Shown: positions 24,251-36,889, numbered from the stretch's first letter. The stretch: 64,000 nucleotides of DNA from Bostrychus sinensis (GCA_020698575.1 CM036252.1:35515659-35579658); one strand, 5' to 3'. The notes: generated by a model not told the origin, from the sequence alone. Program-made: numbers and translations.

Positions 24251-25067
24251 GCCTAAAGTTCCTAATCTTGTATTCTCTGGTGCTAAGTTTCTGAGGCTGT
24301 AAAACGCTCGTTTCCACAAACCCCCGCCTCTCCCTCAAACCCCCGCCCACTCCAGGAAGCACTGACCAATCATCCTCTGCATCTAGTCTGCTCTCATTCA
24401 TTTATCCAAAAAAAAGGTGTACACTGATTTATTTATTAAAAAATTAACAGTTGAATGTTAACTGTGAATTTTCTTATTAATAGTCTTTATTGTGATCAAT
24501 GTGGCCCCGCCCATCTATGGATGCACTCAGCGCTAATCTAAACTAATCAAGTCAAAAAGGGAGCTGAGATACAGTATAGGCAATTTTCCACTAGGGGAGA
24601 CAGTTTGGGACGTGTCAGTATGGGACACCTTGGAATGGGTAGGCCCAAAACCTGCTGGTGTTTTACATTACTCTGGGTCAAAAACAAAAAATGTGTTTGA
24701 AGCTGACAAACGTAAATCACAAAAGAAGCAGAACAGAATCAGAGGCAGTGTAGGCCTAATAGCCCAAAAAATAACCTAATAACATAGCAATATAATTTTA
24801 AAAAGTAGGCACACTATATATTTGCCCTATTGAAACACAGGTATTTATTAGATTAATTACTGACACGTTTAAAAACAGATTTAGTTGTTTCTAGCCAATA
24901 TTTTAAGGAACAAGCTCTAACAACAATTTATTTTATTATTATTATTTTTTTGCTGAAAATTATGGACAAAAAAATGTCACTTTTATTGCAACTTTTAAGA
25001 AAATCAGCAATATTAGCCCACAACAATCACAATTTTGCCCGCAAAATCCTGGAGGGACTGTTTAGCT
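24251..25067. other. No gene seen; segment shared with gene D intron
   Basis: The part at about 24590-24720 ('GGGACGTGTCAGTATGGGAC' to 'AAAATGTGTTTGAAGCTGAC') matches 37705-37850 in the same orientation. In both places a 21-bp minisatellite follows shortly after, but with opposite orientation. Confidence 0.55.
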
Positions 25068-26530
25068 CCAGCCTCACACAAACACACACCAGCCTCACAC
25101 AGATTCACACCAGCTTCACACAGACACACACTAGCCTCACACAGATACACACCAGCCTCACACAGACACACACTAGCCTCACACAGATACACACCAGCCT
25201 CATACAGACACAGACAGACACACACTAGCCTCACACAGACACACACCAGCCTCACACAGATTCACACCAGCTTCACACAGACACACACCAGCCTCACACA
25301 GACACACACAGACACACACTAGCCTCACACAGACACACACCAGCTTCACACAGACACACATTGGCCTCACACAGACACACACAGACACACACTAGCCTCA
25401 CACAGACACACACCAGCTTCACACAGACGCACATCGGCCTCACACAGACACACACTAGCCTCACACAAACACATACCGGCCTCATACAGACACACACCAG
25501 CCTCACACAGACACAGACAGACACACACTAGCCTCATACAGACACACACCAGCCTCACACAGACACAGACAGACACACACTAGCCTCACACAGACACACA
25601 CCAGCCTCATACAGACACAGACAGACACACACTAGCCTCACACAGACACACACCAGCTTCACACAGACACACATCGGCCTCACACAGACACACACAGACA
25701 CACACTAGCCTCACACAGACACACACCAGCTTAACACAGACGCACATCAGCCTCACACAGACACACACTAGCCTCACACAGACACATACCGGCCTCACAC
25801 AGACACACACCAGCCTCACACAGACACATACCGGCCTCATACAGACACACACCAGCCTCACACAGACACAGACAGACACACACTAGCCTCACACAGACAC
25901 ACACCAGCCTCACACAGACACATACTGGCCTCATACAGACACACACCAGCCTCACACAGACACACCAGCCTCACACAGACACACACCAGCCTCACACAGA
26001 CACACACCAGCCTCACACAGACACACCAGCCACACACAGACACACACAGACACACACTAGCCTCACACAGACACATACCGGCCTCATACAGACACACACC
26101 AGCCTCACACAGACACACCAGCCACACACAGACACACACAGACACACACCAGCCTCACACAGACACAGACAGACACACACTAGCCTCACACAGACACACA
26201 CCAGCCTCACACAGACACACCAGCCACACACAGACATACACTAGCCTCACACAGACACATACCGGCCTCATACAGACACACACCAGCCTCACACAGACAC
26301 AGACAGACACACACTAGCCTCACACAGACACACACAAGCCTCACACAGACACACCAGCCACACACAGACACACACAGTCACACACAGACACATACCGGCC
26401 TCATACAGACACACACCAGCCTCACACAGACACAGACAGACACACACTAGCCTCACACAGACACACACCAGCCTCACACAGACACACCAGCCACACACAG
26501 ACACACACCAGCCTGACACAGAAACACATC
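25068..26530. repeat. 21-bp minisatellite, CCAGCCTCACACAGACACACA type
   Basis: About 1.46 kb of a 21-bp unit with short-unit variants. Because 21 is a multiple of three, ORFs stay open in several frames (GVCLCEA repeats); these are not genes. It is the reverse complement of the array at 37879-38626. Confidence 0.93.
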
Positions 26531-28079
26531 AGGATTTACTCTCCTCTTGGTTGAAAATGCTGTTTCTGAGGCCAAACCAAGAAATGCAGTCCTGTCGTCC
26601 TGGGCTGTGATACCTGCCAAGACACCTGAAGTTGGTAAACTCCATGCCTCACAGATGAAGAGCAGTTCTCAAAAACCATGGTCATACAACTAAATATTAG
26701 TTTAGAGATCCACAGGAAACCAAAATCTTAAAGCATTTTAAATGTATATAGTAAATGTTTGTAAGAAGAGTGCAGACACAACCTAATATTCATTTTTTCT
26801 TCACTTTCTGTAAAGGAGTAACAAATTTTGTTCATGTTTTGATTTGGAATTGAATAAGCAGTGTTCCCAATGCATTTGCATGTGTGGAAATAAAAGCTAG
26901 AGTCAGGATTGAAAATGTGAAAACAGCAAAATGTAAAACAGCAACAAGCACTTAGGGGAAAAAAAAACTGGTGTTTATACCTCAACCAAGAAACCATTAG
27001 AGGCAAAAAAGCATCAGGCTTGGTACTGACAAGAGGAAGAGCAAATGACAATGATATAACTGCAGATCATGAAGTAGTTTGTTTGTTAGAAAACTGATGC
27101 GATGACTTTTGACGCTCTGTGGTCATTGTGTTGCATTTGTAGAGCATCCTGTTTCCATTACACTTGTGAAGTGATCTGTAACTGCCATCTAAAAAAGCAA
27201 AGCCACAGATAAATAGAGCTGCTTTAGTCAAATCAAACCACACAAAAATAACATTCAAAGTCAAACTCTATCAGGTTAGTTATTTTAATAAACCACAGAA
27301 TAACATGTTCTGTATTTGTAGTACAGAATATTGCACTGTAGCCACTGACAATTAAATCTAAGTCATGGATCTGCAACCATTTGTCAGAGCCAATTGTTGC
27401 CAAAAATTCAAAATTGGCACCTGTAAAGAGCTGCAACCAATTTTAATGCACAAAAGTCGCTTAGCCTTTAATGAAATATAGCCTATGGATGGTCATTAAT
27501 TATTGCAAACTAACATGGTGCTGTTTATTTAACTTATGCGTGTTGGGGACCTTGAGGAACAGTGGTGAACTGGCCACAGGTGCTGCAGGTGGGGAGCAAA
27601 GGCTAAGACCCATGTGGTAAAATTCAACAGACGAGCTTCTGTAGCTCAGACTGCTGAAGAAGTTAATATTGGTTCTGATAGAAAGGTGTCAGAATACACA
27701 GAGCAGAGCAGTTTGTTGCATTTGGGGCTACATAATACACAGGTACACAGGCAGACCTCACTCACTGGATACGTTTCCACTCTGCCACGCGGGGGGCTGT
27801 GGAGCCATGAGCAGCATGCGCAGGAAATACAAGTGTATTTGATAAAAGACCAAAACAACTATTTACTATATAGTAAGTAAATAGTCTATTAGATATAAGC
27901 ATATAGAATATAATATGCAGAATAAAATATATAGATATAATAACATAGTCCATGTGCAGTGTGTTTAATTTTATTTAGTTATTTATTTATTCTGATGTTG
28001 TAGACGGTCAGTTTCCTGCTTGGTGTGATCTGAACTGTGTAGATCAGCCATTTCCAAAGTTGTGGCCCCCTTACAAAAA
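26531..28079. other. No gene seen; part shared with gene F 5' flank
   Basis: About 27065-27250 resembles 31615-31760 ('TTGTTTGTTAGAAAAC..', 'TGTGTTGCATTTGTAGAGCATCCTGTT') and more weakly 33420-33530 and 14000-14095. This marks duplication of a receptor-flanking segment. Short ORFs here lack paralogue support. Confidence 0.45.
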
Positions 28080-28261
28080 AATTTTGCGCACTCTGGGAAG
28101 AACGCCTCAGTTTACAGATTCATTAGGTCATAGGAGCAAAATCTGCATTGCGTTCGCTCTGCTCCTGTAAGACACGCAAATCTCAACTGCGTCTGGGTTT
28201 GCTCCAATTTAACGCATCTTATTCAGTTAGCGTGCACGCAAACCTTTGATAAATCTGGCCC
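28080..28261. mobile_element. MITE GGGCCAGATTTA family, right-end fragment
   Basis: It ends GATAAATCTGGCCC followed by TTAA and shares the GGAGCAAA..TCTGC and TTAGCGTGCACGCAAACC stretches with 45738-45860. The left part is missing. Confidence 0.5.
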
Positions 28262-28465
28262 TTAATGTTTTAGGTATTTAAAATTTTCATTGACTAATTG
28301 TCCTTTTATATTTTTTGTATGTTTTTATTTGTTGTTATGGACCAAAATCATGTGTCTGAAATAAAAAATGAATAGAAATTTAAAAGAACTGAAATATAGA
28401 CAACCTCTGGGGCCCCCCTGCAGTACTTTTGCGGACCCCCAGGGGGCCCCAGATCCACTGGTGTA
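28262..28465. repeat. Dispersed repeat, inverted partner at about 40140-40350
   Basis: The block from 'AGGTATTTAAAATTTTCATTGAC' to 'GGACCCCCAGGGGGCCCC' is the reverse complement, with drift, of about 40140-40350 inside gene D intron 1. Its outer side resembles other 'CAGTGGTTCTCAAAC' hAT-like ends. Confidence 0.5.
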
Positions 28466-28847
28466 GATTGCTCTGAACTGACTCCGACTCACAAAATCCA
28501 TCTCATCAGGATCCTGCTGATTCATTTGGGTTAATGGTGCAGTGTAGAGGATGGAATGAAGCATGCAGTGAAAAAGCAAACAAACAAACACACAAACAAA
28601 CAAAAAAAGACTAACAAATGGATCTCGTGATGGGTGCATTTTTTTTATTGTACACCAGATGTTCTTCCCAGTGCAACCATCTTCATTTATTTAGGCTTAG
28701 GACAGGCATATATTGTGGCTGAGGTTTTTGGTGCCCTATGGGAAAATTTAACCTCTGACCTCACACACCAAAGGCCTGGCTTGTAAAAATGCTTTTCATG
28801 CAAGGCAGTGGACCAGAGACAATGGATGAAAAGTTGCTAAGGAATAT

Positions 28848-29327
28848 ATGTTGTATTTAGTTAACTTAGGGCCTGTTTACATGATAACGCTATGCCACCA
28901 GTGTCTTCTCACTGTTCCCGCTCTGTCTAGTGCGTGCTTCTTTTTTTTTATTTTTTTCTTGTCAGACTTTTTCTTTTTGACCCCCTGCTGTGCTGTGCTG
29001 CTGAAAATACTCAAAATGGAATTGATTAACTGGTCACTCAGCGCTATTGACAACATTTTCTTCTTAAGAAAGGTGCACCGGGGAGAACCTGCCTGCCCGG
29101 GGACTTTTGCTGTGGGCTACACACGGGACGCCTGGAACAGCTGGCAGGTCGTGTGCCTGGAAGCCCTGTCCATGGAGGATGTGGAAGATTTATTCATATT
29201 TAGAATTTCTGATAGCAGGGTTCCTATTTGGCCCTGGGACTGCCCTGACTTATCGGTCAGACTGGTGAACTGTTACTGGACTGACCATGAAGCAAAGTCA
29301 CTCCATGAACCAGATGTACGCCAGTGA
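28848..29327 (+). CDS. Unassigned ORF, possibly retroelement-derived
   Basis: An open frame of 159 codons. The first 50 residues are low complexity, so a start at the internal Met of MELINWSLSAIDNIFFL is more plausible. From there about 105 residues follow, rich in Trp and acidic residues (GYTRDAWNSWQVVCLEALSM, IWPWDCPDLSVRLVN). I do not recognise the family. It has no partner exon and lies in repeat-rich DNA, with a CCAAT/TATA-like segment 250 bp downstream. It could be a gag-like fragment of a retroelement or a single-copy domain; function unknown. Confidence 0.3.
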   Translation: MLYLVNLGPVYMITLCHQCLLTVPALSSACFFFFIFFLSDFFFLTPCCAVLLKILKMELINWSLSAIDNIFFLRKVHRGEPACPGTFAVGYTRDAWNSWQVVCLEALSMEDVEDLFIFRISDSRVPIWPWDCPDLSVRLVNCYWTDHEAKSLHEPDVRQ

Positions 29328-31600
29328 CGCTGAGGTCCAGAACTGATTGATTGATTATGATCTGGACAAAATTAACTGAAGATCAGCTTAAATGGATTAA
29401 AATATTGTTTATCCCCTTCACCATCTCCCTATATAGCTCCTTCCATGACCTCGGGAGGTCAGCTCGACAGCTGGGTCTTCTTATCTCTTCCTGTGCACTG
29501 CCATATCTCCCTTCATGGACAAGCCACAGAACTGAACTTGTAAATGTAGTGGTAGCCTAACGCACCTCTACTGATTAACCAATCAGATTGAGATCACGCT
29601 CTATAAGAAGAGGGGTCTCTCACCTGGTCTGACCTCTCCCACCTCTGACGTCACCCACCGCTGCAGAAGCGGGGCCGCGGCCGTGCAAGTTGGTCGAGGT
29701 GTGTGTTAAAGTTGTCGTTCCGAAAAGGCGTCAAGCCAGCAACTTAACTGCCACATGTATGCCGGTAAGCGACAGTTTATTTAGTAGTACCGCTCATTTA
29801 TGGTGCGCTAGCACCAATGCTAACAGGCTATTGTTTTTAGCATGTAGGCGCTTTGTCCGAAGGCTACCACATAGCTGAACAGAATAACTGAGGTATACAA
29901 CTGTTGAACGCCAGCATGCCAGCGCTCCAGGTGAAGCCATAGACTCTTCCCTGTGCTGGATCTGCTGTGTACTGCAGCGTTATTGTGTTCGGGGTCTCGG
30001 TACGGCTGCTTCGGTGAGTGTAATGCATCGTTCCCCCGGTAGGTGTCCACTGTCTTGCAGCCTGAATTAAACAGTGCCCTTGTGCATGGGCTAAATGTAC
30101 TTCTATTGTTTTAGGGTCCTGCCAGTGCTCCCTGCCTCCCATTTTTTGTTGGGATGCCACTTTCTGTGATGCCTGTGTACCCTGCAAGGATGAACTGTTT
30201 TTATACACTCTGCTGTCTGTGTATCGCCCAGTACATACCTTTGGAACTGATTGCATGTTATGGACTATGAAGGTAAATGATGTAACTTTTAAACAAAATC
30301 ATAACTATTAGTAAATTCAATTATTTGTATCATTTAATGTGTCTGTCCATAACGAACCTGTGTTGCCTTATAGTGCGGGTGAAATTTAGATATTTATTTC
30401 CCTGGGTTTGCACCTGGGGTGGCCTGATTATATAGCCTCTCCCCCTTTTCCTTTCTTGCTCCCGCATGCCACATAAACATCTAAGTCGTGGCTCCAACTT
30501 TCTCAAAACACAAGCTCAGACTCTTATTTACTCTTACTTACTCATGTGACCACATGTACTGTGTCTTGTTATGTTATGTTTTTGTATGTTACTGTTACTG
30601 TGTTTTTTGTATGTATGCTTTGCAAAACTGTATTTAACTTTCTGGAGAGCGTGTGGCGATGCTTATTGTAGCTGCGGCCCAAAGGCTTGCTCCAAATGCA
30701 ATTTCACTTTTGTGCATGTGACAAATAAACTTATCTATTTGGATTTACAGGAAAATGCTAAGGTGTGAAGAAAAGAATTAGTGTAATCAAACTGTAGTGC
30801 CCGTATTTGTCCAGCAAATGGTGCTGTGGGCCACACAAATGCTCTACACCACACAGTGAGTAAACAGCAGAGAAAATCATAGTTCCTGTCTGCAACTTCA
30901 CAACTACTTTAAGATCTTGTTTTCTGGAGTTCTCTCATAAAAGTCAGTACTTATACAGATATTACCAACAGTTATTTGATATGATATATGATATGAATGT
31001 GTGAGACATAAAACCCTCATAGTCAGACAGCCAGTTACTGATCAGATTGTGGCTGTGGCGTTATCATTTTTATAGTTCACACAAGTGCAGAGTGGCTCTG
31101 AGCAGCTCCCCGCTGTGAGGCCAAAACACGTCTTCCAGCGTTTTCAAAAGATTTGGAAAATGGAAACCTCGTGTAAACAAAAGGCCAAACTGCAATCAAA
31201 CCTTTGCAGTGGTACTTGGAATTATTTCAGAATTAATTTTCAAGATGAGAAAAAAGTTTAATAGCTTGTTTCAAAGGGGATTTATACAAATGATTAAAAT
31301 TGTTGTTTTACTTTGTTTATTTTTGAGTTTAAGAATATTTGTTTTGAACATGAAGTATATAGTGAAATATAAAAATGTAATAGGGGTTTATATTGTTATA
31401 TTTGTATTTTAAAAGCAGCCAGATTATTATTTTTAAAAGAAAAAAAACAAACAAACAAAAACAAAAACAAAAAAACTGAATCATCAACACATATGAGTAA
31501 GGGGGGTAACTCGTAGTATGATGTAACGCCCAATGCACAAGACAAAAACATTCGGGAACCACTGCTTTAGAGGCAAAAAAGCACAGACAATAGCAAGAGC
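29328..31600. other. Repeat-like, no assigned gene; promoter-like patch
   Basis: A patch with AACCAATCAG (about 29577) and CTATAAGA (29601-29608), followed by GC-rich sequence, has the look of a pol II promoter or an LTR. About 30380-30770 ends in GTGACAAATAAAC, like a LINE 3' tail. No conserved exon was identified. Confidence 0.35.
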
Positions 31601-31911
31601 AACAGTGATATAACTGCAGATCATGAAGTAGCTTGTTTGTTAGAAAACCACTGCACTCTTTACTGACAAAACCAAGAGCTGTCACCAGACGGGTCGACTT
31701 TTGACGCCCCATGGTCAATGTGTTGCATTTGTAGAGCATCCTGTTGCTATCACAGTTGTGCAGCAATGCCATTCTCACAGACACGGAACGCCTGTACAGC
31801 TGCTTGGCATTGGCACAGCAAGGTTTACAATCTATCACTGACAATTATTACGTTAAGTTTATTTGTCCACAGTGTGGCTCCTGTAATTGCAGGGGTGGAG
31901 TACACACAACA

Positions 31912-32778
31912 ATGAACTTCAGTCTGGTTGTGACATTATTTCCTAGTCTCATGTGAGTACATTTACTGCATACAAAGCTGCTAATATTTATTCAACCATA
32001 ACTAATACATTTACTGCTGTGTTTTCTTCCAGGCTTCATCTCTGTTACCTGTTCTAAGTTTACCACCACTGAGGTCCAGCGCGGTGCAGAAGTAACACTG
32101 CAATGTACCAACTTTTCCACTGGAGTTGATCATATATCATGGTTCTTCATGGCTAACAAACTCAACACAAACCAGATCTGTTCAATGATCAGCGCTGAAG
32201 ACAATGTCACTTTCTACGATACATTACAGAAGGACAAATTTGAAATGACGTCCAATATTTCAACCATCTTTCTCACTGTGAAGAAAGTGGATTCCTCTGA
32301 CAGTGGACTGTATATTTGTGGGCAAATGTTTCAAAAGAAAATTGTAATTTTTTCAACAACATTTTTAAAAATTCAAGGTAAGTTTGCAGTTATTTTTTTT
32401 TACATAACTTGCTAATTATTGTGATTGCAAACAACGACTTTTGCCTTATCCTTTCCTCTCCACTCAGATCTAGATCACAGCCTAACAAATATATTTATTT
32501 TCATCATGGCTGGTGTAAATACTCTTCTTGGTTTGCTTGTTGGTGGCCTGCTTCTAAAAATCTGGAAACTTCTTAAAGGTACATGCATTTTTGTTTAAAT
32601 CATTGAAATTAACATTTTTATTGCATACTAACTCATGCATTTTGTCATTAAGGACAAGTCACAAAAGATGATTTACAACAACAACAACATGAGGTGAATT
32701 AAAGATGTAAAAGTTAGGTATTGTTTGAGTCATATTTTATTGGTTTGGATGTTATGACTTTTGCAGAATGAGGACTGA
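31912..32778 (+). CDS. Type-2 receptor F: single V domain, truncated tail
   Basis: Plus-strand exons: leader from 31912, V 32033-32377, TM 32468-32578, linker 32653-32693, last exon 32767-32778 (AAT GAG GAC TGA). The V domain has VTLQC, WFFM, KFEMTSNIST and DSGLYICG, the form of an uncharacterised teleost receptor family. The TM segment is IFIFIMAGVNTLLGLLVGGL followed by LLKIWKLLK. The leader is odd: the strong GTGAGT donor at 31953 ends in phase 2, but the V exon needs phase 1. A weaker GTCTCA donor seven bases earlier (exon 31912-31945, 34 nt) gives 543 nt and 180 residues in one frame. A 10-bp deletion relative to F1 creates the TGA and removes the ITIM. It is a receptor with a short non-signalling tail, or a recent pseudogene. 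Confidence 0.6.
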
Positions 32779-32865
32779 TGTATGCCACAGTAAATTTCCA
32801 CTCAAAAAGACGACCTTCAGACAAAGACTTACACACCAGTGTGGTTTATGCTGCAGTAAGATAGA

Positions 32866-33250
32866 GCAGTGGTTCTCAAACTGTGGTGCAGGTACAACTG
32901 GTGGTACACAGGCTTCTTCTGGTGGTACTCAGGAGGTTTTTGCAGTTCAGGTCCAGATTTAGTTTCATCTAGAGCAAGGAAATGGAATTTGGACACAGCT
33001 TTAGGCACATTTTAGTCTTGGTTTAGTCCTAGATTAGTCCTGGATATGTGCTGATTTAGTCCTGGTTTAGACCTTCTTTAATCCCAGATTAGCCCTGGTT
33101 ATGTGCTGGTTTAGTCTTGGTTTAGCCCTGTTATGTGTGTTGTTCTAGTCCTAGATTAGACCTTGTTTACTCCTGGTTATGTGCTGGTTTAATCTTGGTT
33201 TAGTCCCTGTTTTGTCTTTATTTACTAATACATTAATCTGTTGAAGATGA
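32866..33250. repeat. hAT-like end and short TTTAGTCC repeat after gene F
   Basis: The AGCAGTGGTTCTCAAACTGT junction and an irregular run of 'CTGGTTTAGTC' repeats mirror 12680-13535, but without the twelve-copy expansion. Confidence 0.6.
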
Positions 33251-33779
33251 TACCTGCAGTGAAAGTTAAGAATCAGTGAGCAACAGCAAGAAAAATGTTC
33301 AATGTTTTTGCTTTATAATATGACAATATGAACTAAATAAAAAATATTAAATGATGCTGGTGTCTTCTTTGCATTCACTACAGTCACCTGACTGACAGGA
33401 CTGAAGGAGGTTAAAGGTAGGTTTCAGTGTGAACTGCAGCAAGATGTGTGAGAATCTGTCACTGCATCTAAAAAAAGCGAAGCCATAGACAGAAAGAGCT
33501 GTTTCACTGCAATCAAACACAAGTATGTTTTCAAAAGAACACAGAAAGTCACTGTGTATGAAGTACACATGAGCAAAATATTGAGACAAGTGGACCACTT
33601 TCTAAATGTGGTGGTGGACACTGGACATATTATTTTTGACAGTATTGTCCTGCCATCCCCAGCTGCTGTGTGTGGAGTTCCATGACCCAAACTCTAATTA
33701 CACTGGTTTTGTTCCTGGATTCTAATGGTTAATCTCTATATAGCTTAGTGCTTGTTATATATTCACAGTTTATATATTA

Positions 33780-34300
33780 CACACAAACTCAGAAATAAAT
33801 GACATGTTTAATGCAAACTGCTTTTATTGACATACTTACATACACAAACATTACAATTTCTTTAAAAAAGAAACAAAAACTAAAATCTGTGCAACAAACG
33901 TCAAACAGTGCAATTAAAAAAAAATAAAAATACAAAAGGTACAATGACAAAATGCAAAAAGGTAAACACTCCCATGATGAATTTTCACTGCAGTAGCTCA
34001 GTCAGAGGCTGCCCTCAATGCAACCAAACACAGACTGAGCTGAAGGCCAAAATGGCACCACTGTTAAACCCCAAGCCCCTTTTTTACAATTAATGTGTTG
34101 CACAGTAATATTATTGTGTTATTTCAGCATTCCTTCACTGAATAAGTGCACATACATGGACCTCAACAGTCCCCGTCCCCGTCTGGTGTAAATTACATTT
34201 ATCCCATAGACTATCAATACATTAAGAGTTTAAAAGCTCAACGGAAGATAATCAGCTACAGGCTAACTCATGACCATAGCACAATTAATTTCAATACAGA
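33780..34300. repeat. Cluster downstream block R, copy 3
   Basis: Same block as 1020-2345, partly reduced; it sits before gene D at its 3' side. Confidence 0.55.
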
Positions 34301-34970
34301 AAAAGAATATCTGAAACATCTGAAACATTATTAAACCATTCTTGGTCACATCTAGAACAGCAGCACATTTTACAACCTTTAAAAATATTATCTGACTGTA
34401 AATAAACAGGTGACGAGACCAGGACAGGGCTGCAGAGTTTTGCTGCCTTTTGAACATATAATCAAAGAAAAAGAGCACTTCACTTCCTTATACTTTTTGT
34501 ACGATGCTATTTTACTACAAGATGAAAAATGTCTGTGAGGAATAAGTGGAAACAGAGCTACATGATGTTTTTTGGATAAATGCTGTGAACTACAAGGGCT
34601 CAAATCAGGGTTGCCAAGTCCACGGTTTTCCCCCGAAATTGGGCTGCTTTTTAAGTGTTGCCGCGGGTGTAAAAAATTGTCCATGGGTTGGGCTGGCCTA
34701 TTTTTTTTTTGTAAATGAAAGGCTATTTCTCCATATTTTGAGTGCCAAATCTTTAAAGGCCAAAGCCAATCACACTGAAGGTGGCCAAATCAACTCATCT
34801 CTGTGTCTAAGGAGCTGCTCTGTTTGTGAGAGACGGGTGGGGGGCAGGTTCGCAGCAGCACTAATTACGGTCGCACGGTGTTCATTCACTGTTCCGTGGG
34901 TTATGTGAACATGGGGAAATACTGGGACACATAATGGATAGTGTTTTGTTACTTCTACCTCTCACTCTGT
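34301..34970. other. No gene seen; unit 3' flank
   Basis: The last part ('GTTTTGTTACTTCTACCTCTCACTCT') matches the sequence just beyond the gene A stop (about 3450-3475), so it is the 3' flank of gene D before the LINE insertion. Confidence 0.45.
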
Positions 34971-34974
34971 AGAG

Positions 34975-36775
34975 CATTTTGATGAAGAAACTTCACAGAT
35001 ATGGAATCAGAGGTGTGGCTCTGTCTTGGATCAGGAGTTACTTGGAGAGCAGATCTCAGTACGTCCACATTAACAGCACTGATTCACAGTTACTGACAGT
35101 GACCTATGGCCTCCCACAGGGGTCAGTGTTGGGTCCTTTGTTGTTTATTATTTATATCAATGATATAGGCTTAGTTTCAAAAACTTTACATTTTATATTA
35201 TTTGCAGACGACACTAATATACTTAGTTGTGGTAAAGATTTAAAGACAGTTGATAGACACAACAGAACAAGAATTAAAGACCTTAAAGAGTTGGTTTGAC
35301 TCAAACAAACTATTAGGATTGTTCATTTTGGGTGAAATCATCAAAGAGGACGATGATTCAGAAGTATAATCAAGTCAGAAGGTTTATTTTAGTATCACAC
35401 AGGTAAGGTAACAACAGCAGGCCCCGCTGAAAGGGATAGGGTGGGCCTGCCAAAAAGGAGTGATCACAGTTTTTATACTATGTATGACAATGTATGACGA
35501 TTTCTGCATATCATTAAAATGTATTCTTCAAGAAACTCGAGACCAGGCCACAGAGTTCTCATTACTGCAGTGCGTAATCTTCGTTATCTTCAGGAGCGTC
35601 CCACGCAACGGCAGGGAGCCCCCACCTGTAACCTTGAGTTTCCTAACTTTGTAACCAGCTCATTATTGTGCACTTTTGCAAATGTACAATGTATGTAATC
35701 GCAGAGTGTAACCTTTTGAGTGAAAGGAGAAAAACATCCTTTTAGAATCAAAACATTCTTAGTACTATTGAAGCGTTTATTAACCTTAGCAGTAGTACAT
35801 CAAAATATAGTTTAGTGGTAATACGCAAAGCCATATGTAGAAATATTCAACAAAACTAACCTTAAATGTAAACAAAACCAAATATATAATTTTTGCAAAT
35901 CGTGTTATTAATGTGGACAGAAATCTTATACTAAATGACACAGAGATAGAAAGAGTAAATGAAATAAAATTTCTTGGCATAGTAATACAAATGAAGTTAA
36001 GTTGGAAATCACATATAAACTATATTAAGGCCAAGTTATCAAAGTCACTAGCAGTATTATGCAAAGTCAAAGATCTTTTAAATCGAGAAGCTTTATATTT
36101 GTTGTATTGTTCCCTAGTGCTTCCATATGACATACTGTATAGATGTGTGGGTAAACACTTATAAAGCTACAGTAAATAAAATTTTTATCGCTCAAAAAAG
36201 AGCAATACGGATTGTAAATAAAGCAGATTATAAGGAACATACAAATCAGTTTTTCATTAAGTTAAATGCTATAAAATTTAAGGACTTAGTTGATTTTAAA
36301 ACTGCACAATTCATGTATAAAGTAAAAAAACAGTCAGTTGCCTGTAAATATCCAGGGCTTTTTCCAGATGAAGGAAAGTGGGCATGATCTCAGAGGGAAG
36401 AATATGTTCAAAAAACCTACAGGTGAGAACAAATGTAAAACAGCATTGTATTTCTGTGGTTGGGGTTAATGTGTGGAATAAACTAGATCAGGAGTTAAAA
36501 GACTGTAAATCATTAACTCAATTTAAAAGTTTGTTTAAGAGAAATGTGATTAAAACTTATGAAGAAAATGAATATTGAGGTTAGAAGCAAAATGACCAAG
36601 GACTGTTTTGTTTTGACACTCGGTGACACTGAGGATGGTATGTTGTGCTTTAAAACAAAGGCGGCTGTTTTGTTTAAAGTTTAAATGTTTAATGGATTGG
36701 GGGGTAGGCATAATAAGCTCAGGCTTCAGCCTATTCCTTTTCAGACTATTTTTAATGTGTGTTATGTTTTGTATT

Positions 36776-36843
<68 letters not shown>

Positions 36844-36889
36844 AAGAAGAATGTAAACAATGTCTGAATAAACTAATTTCAAATTTCAA
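34975..36889 (+). mobile_element. 5'-truncated non-LTR LINE inserted at gene D 3' end
   Basis: The plus strand encodes the reverse transcriptase core: LPQGSVLGPLLF, the catalytic FADD (HFILFADDTNIL), and the thumb/C-terminus (EIKFLGIVIQMKLSW, AQKRAIRIVNKADY, GVNVWNKL). The 5' part (endonuclease) is missing and there are frameshifts, so it is dead. It ends in AAT and AAG microsatellites (about 36777-36850) and an AATAAA-like tail. A 540-bp insertion splits it. It sits just beyond the last exon of gene D. The clade is jockey/CR1/L2-like, not determined further. Confidence 0.85.
35313..35852 (-). mobile_element. 540-bp insertion inside the LINE, AAACTA duplication
   Basis: AAACTA occurs directly at 35307-35312 and 35853-35858. 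Removing one copy and the 540 bp between them rejoins the reverse transcriptase frame as WFDSNKLTLNVNKTKYIIF, which fixes the boundaries. On the minus strand the insert begins TGTTGAATATTT and has AATAAACC late in its length, as a solo LTR would. Its other end (..ATCCTAA) lacks the usual CA, so the class stays open. Confidence 0.65.

Noticed and set aside
25013..26519. Several overlapping minus-strand ORFs of GVCLCEA-type repeats
   Set aside because: They are frames of a 21-bp minisatellite that stay open in several phases because 21 is divisible by three; no gene signals.
25068..26530. Possible CRISPR-like array from regular repeats
   Set aside because: Units are contiguous without unique spacers, in a eukaryotic intron-rich setting; it is a minisatellite.
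31329..31844. 171-codon minus-strand ORF upstream of gene F
   Set aside because: Cys/Phe-rich low-complexity reading of AT-rich flank shared with 27065-27250 without frame conservation.
36623..36882. ORFs rich in Ile/Leu or Asn/Lys runs near the LINE end
   Set aside because: They read AAT and AAG microsatellites in the LINE tail.
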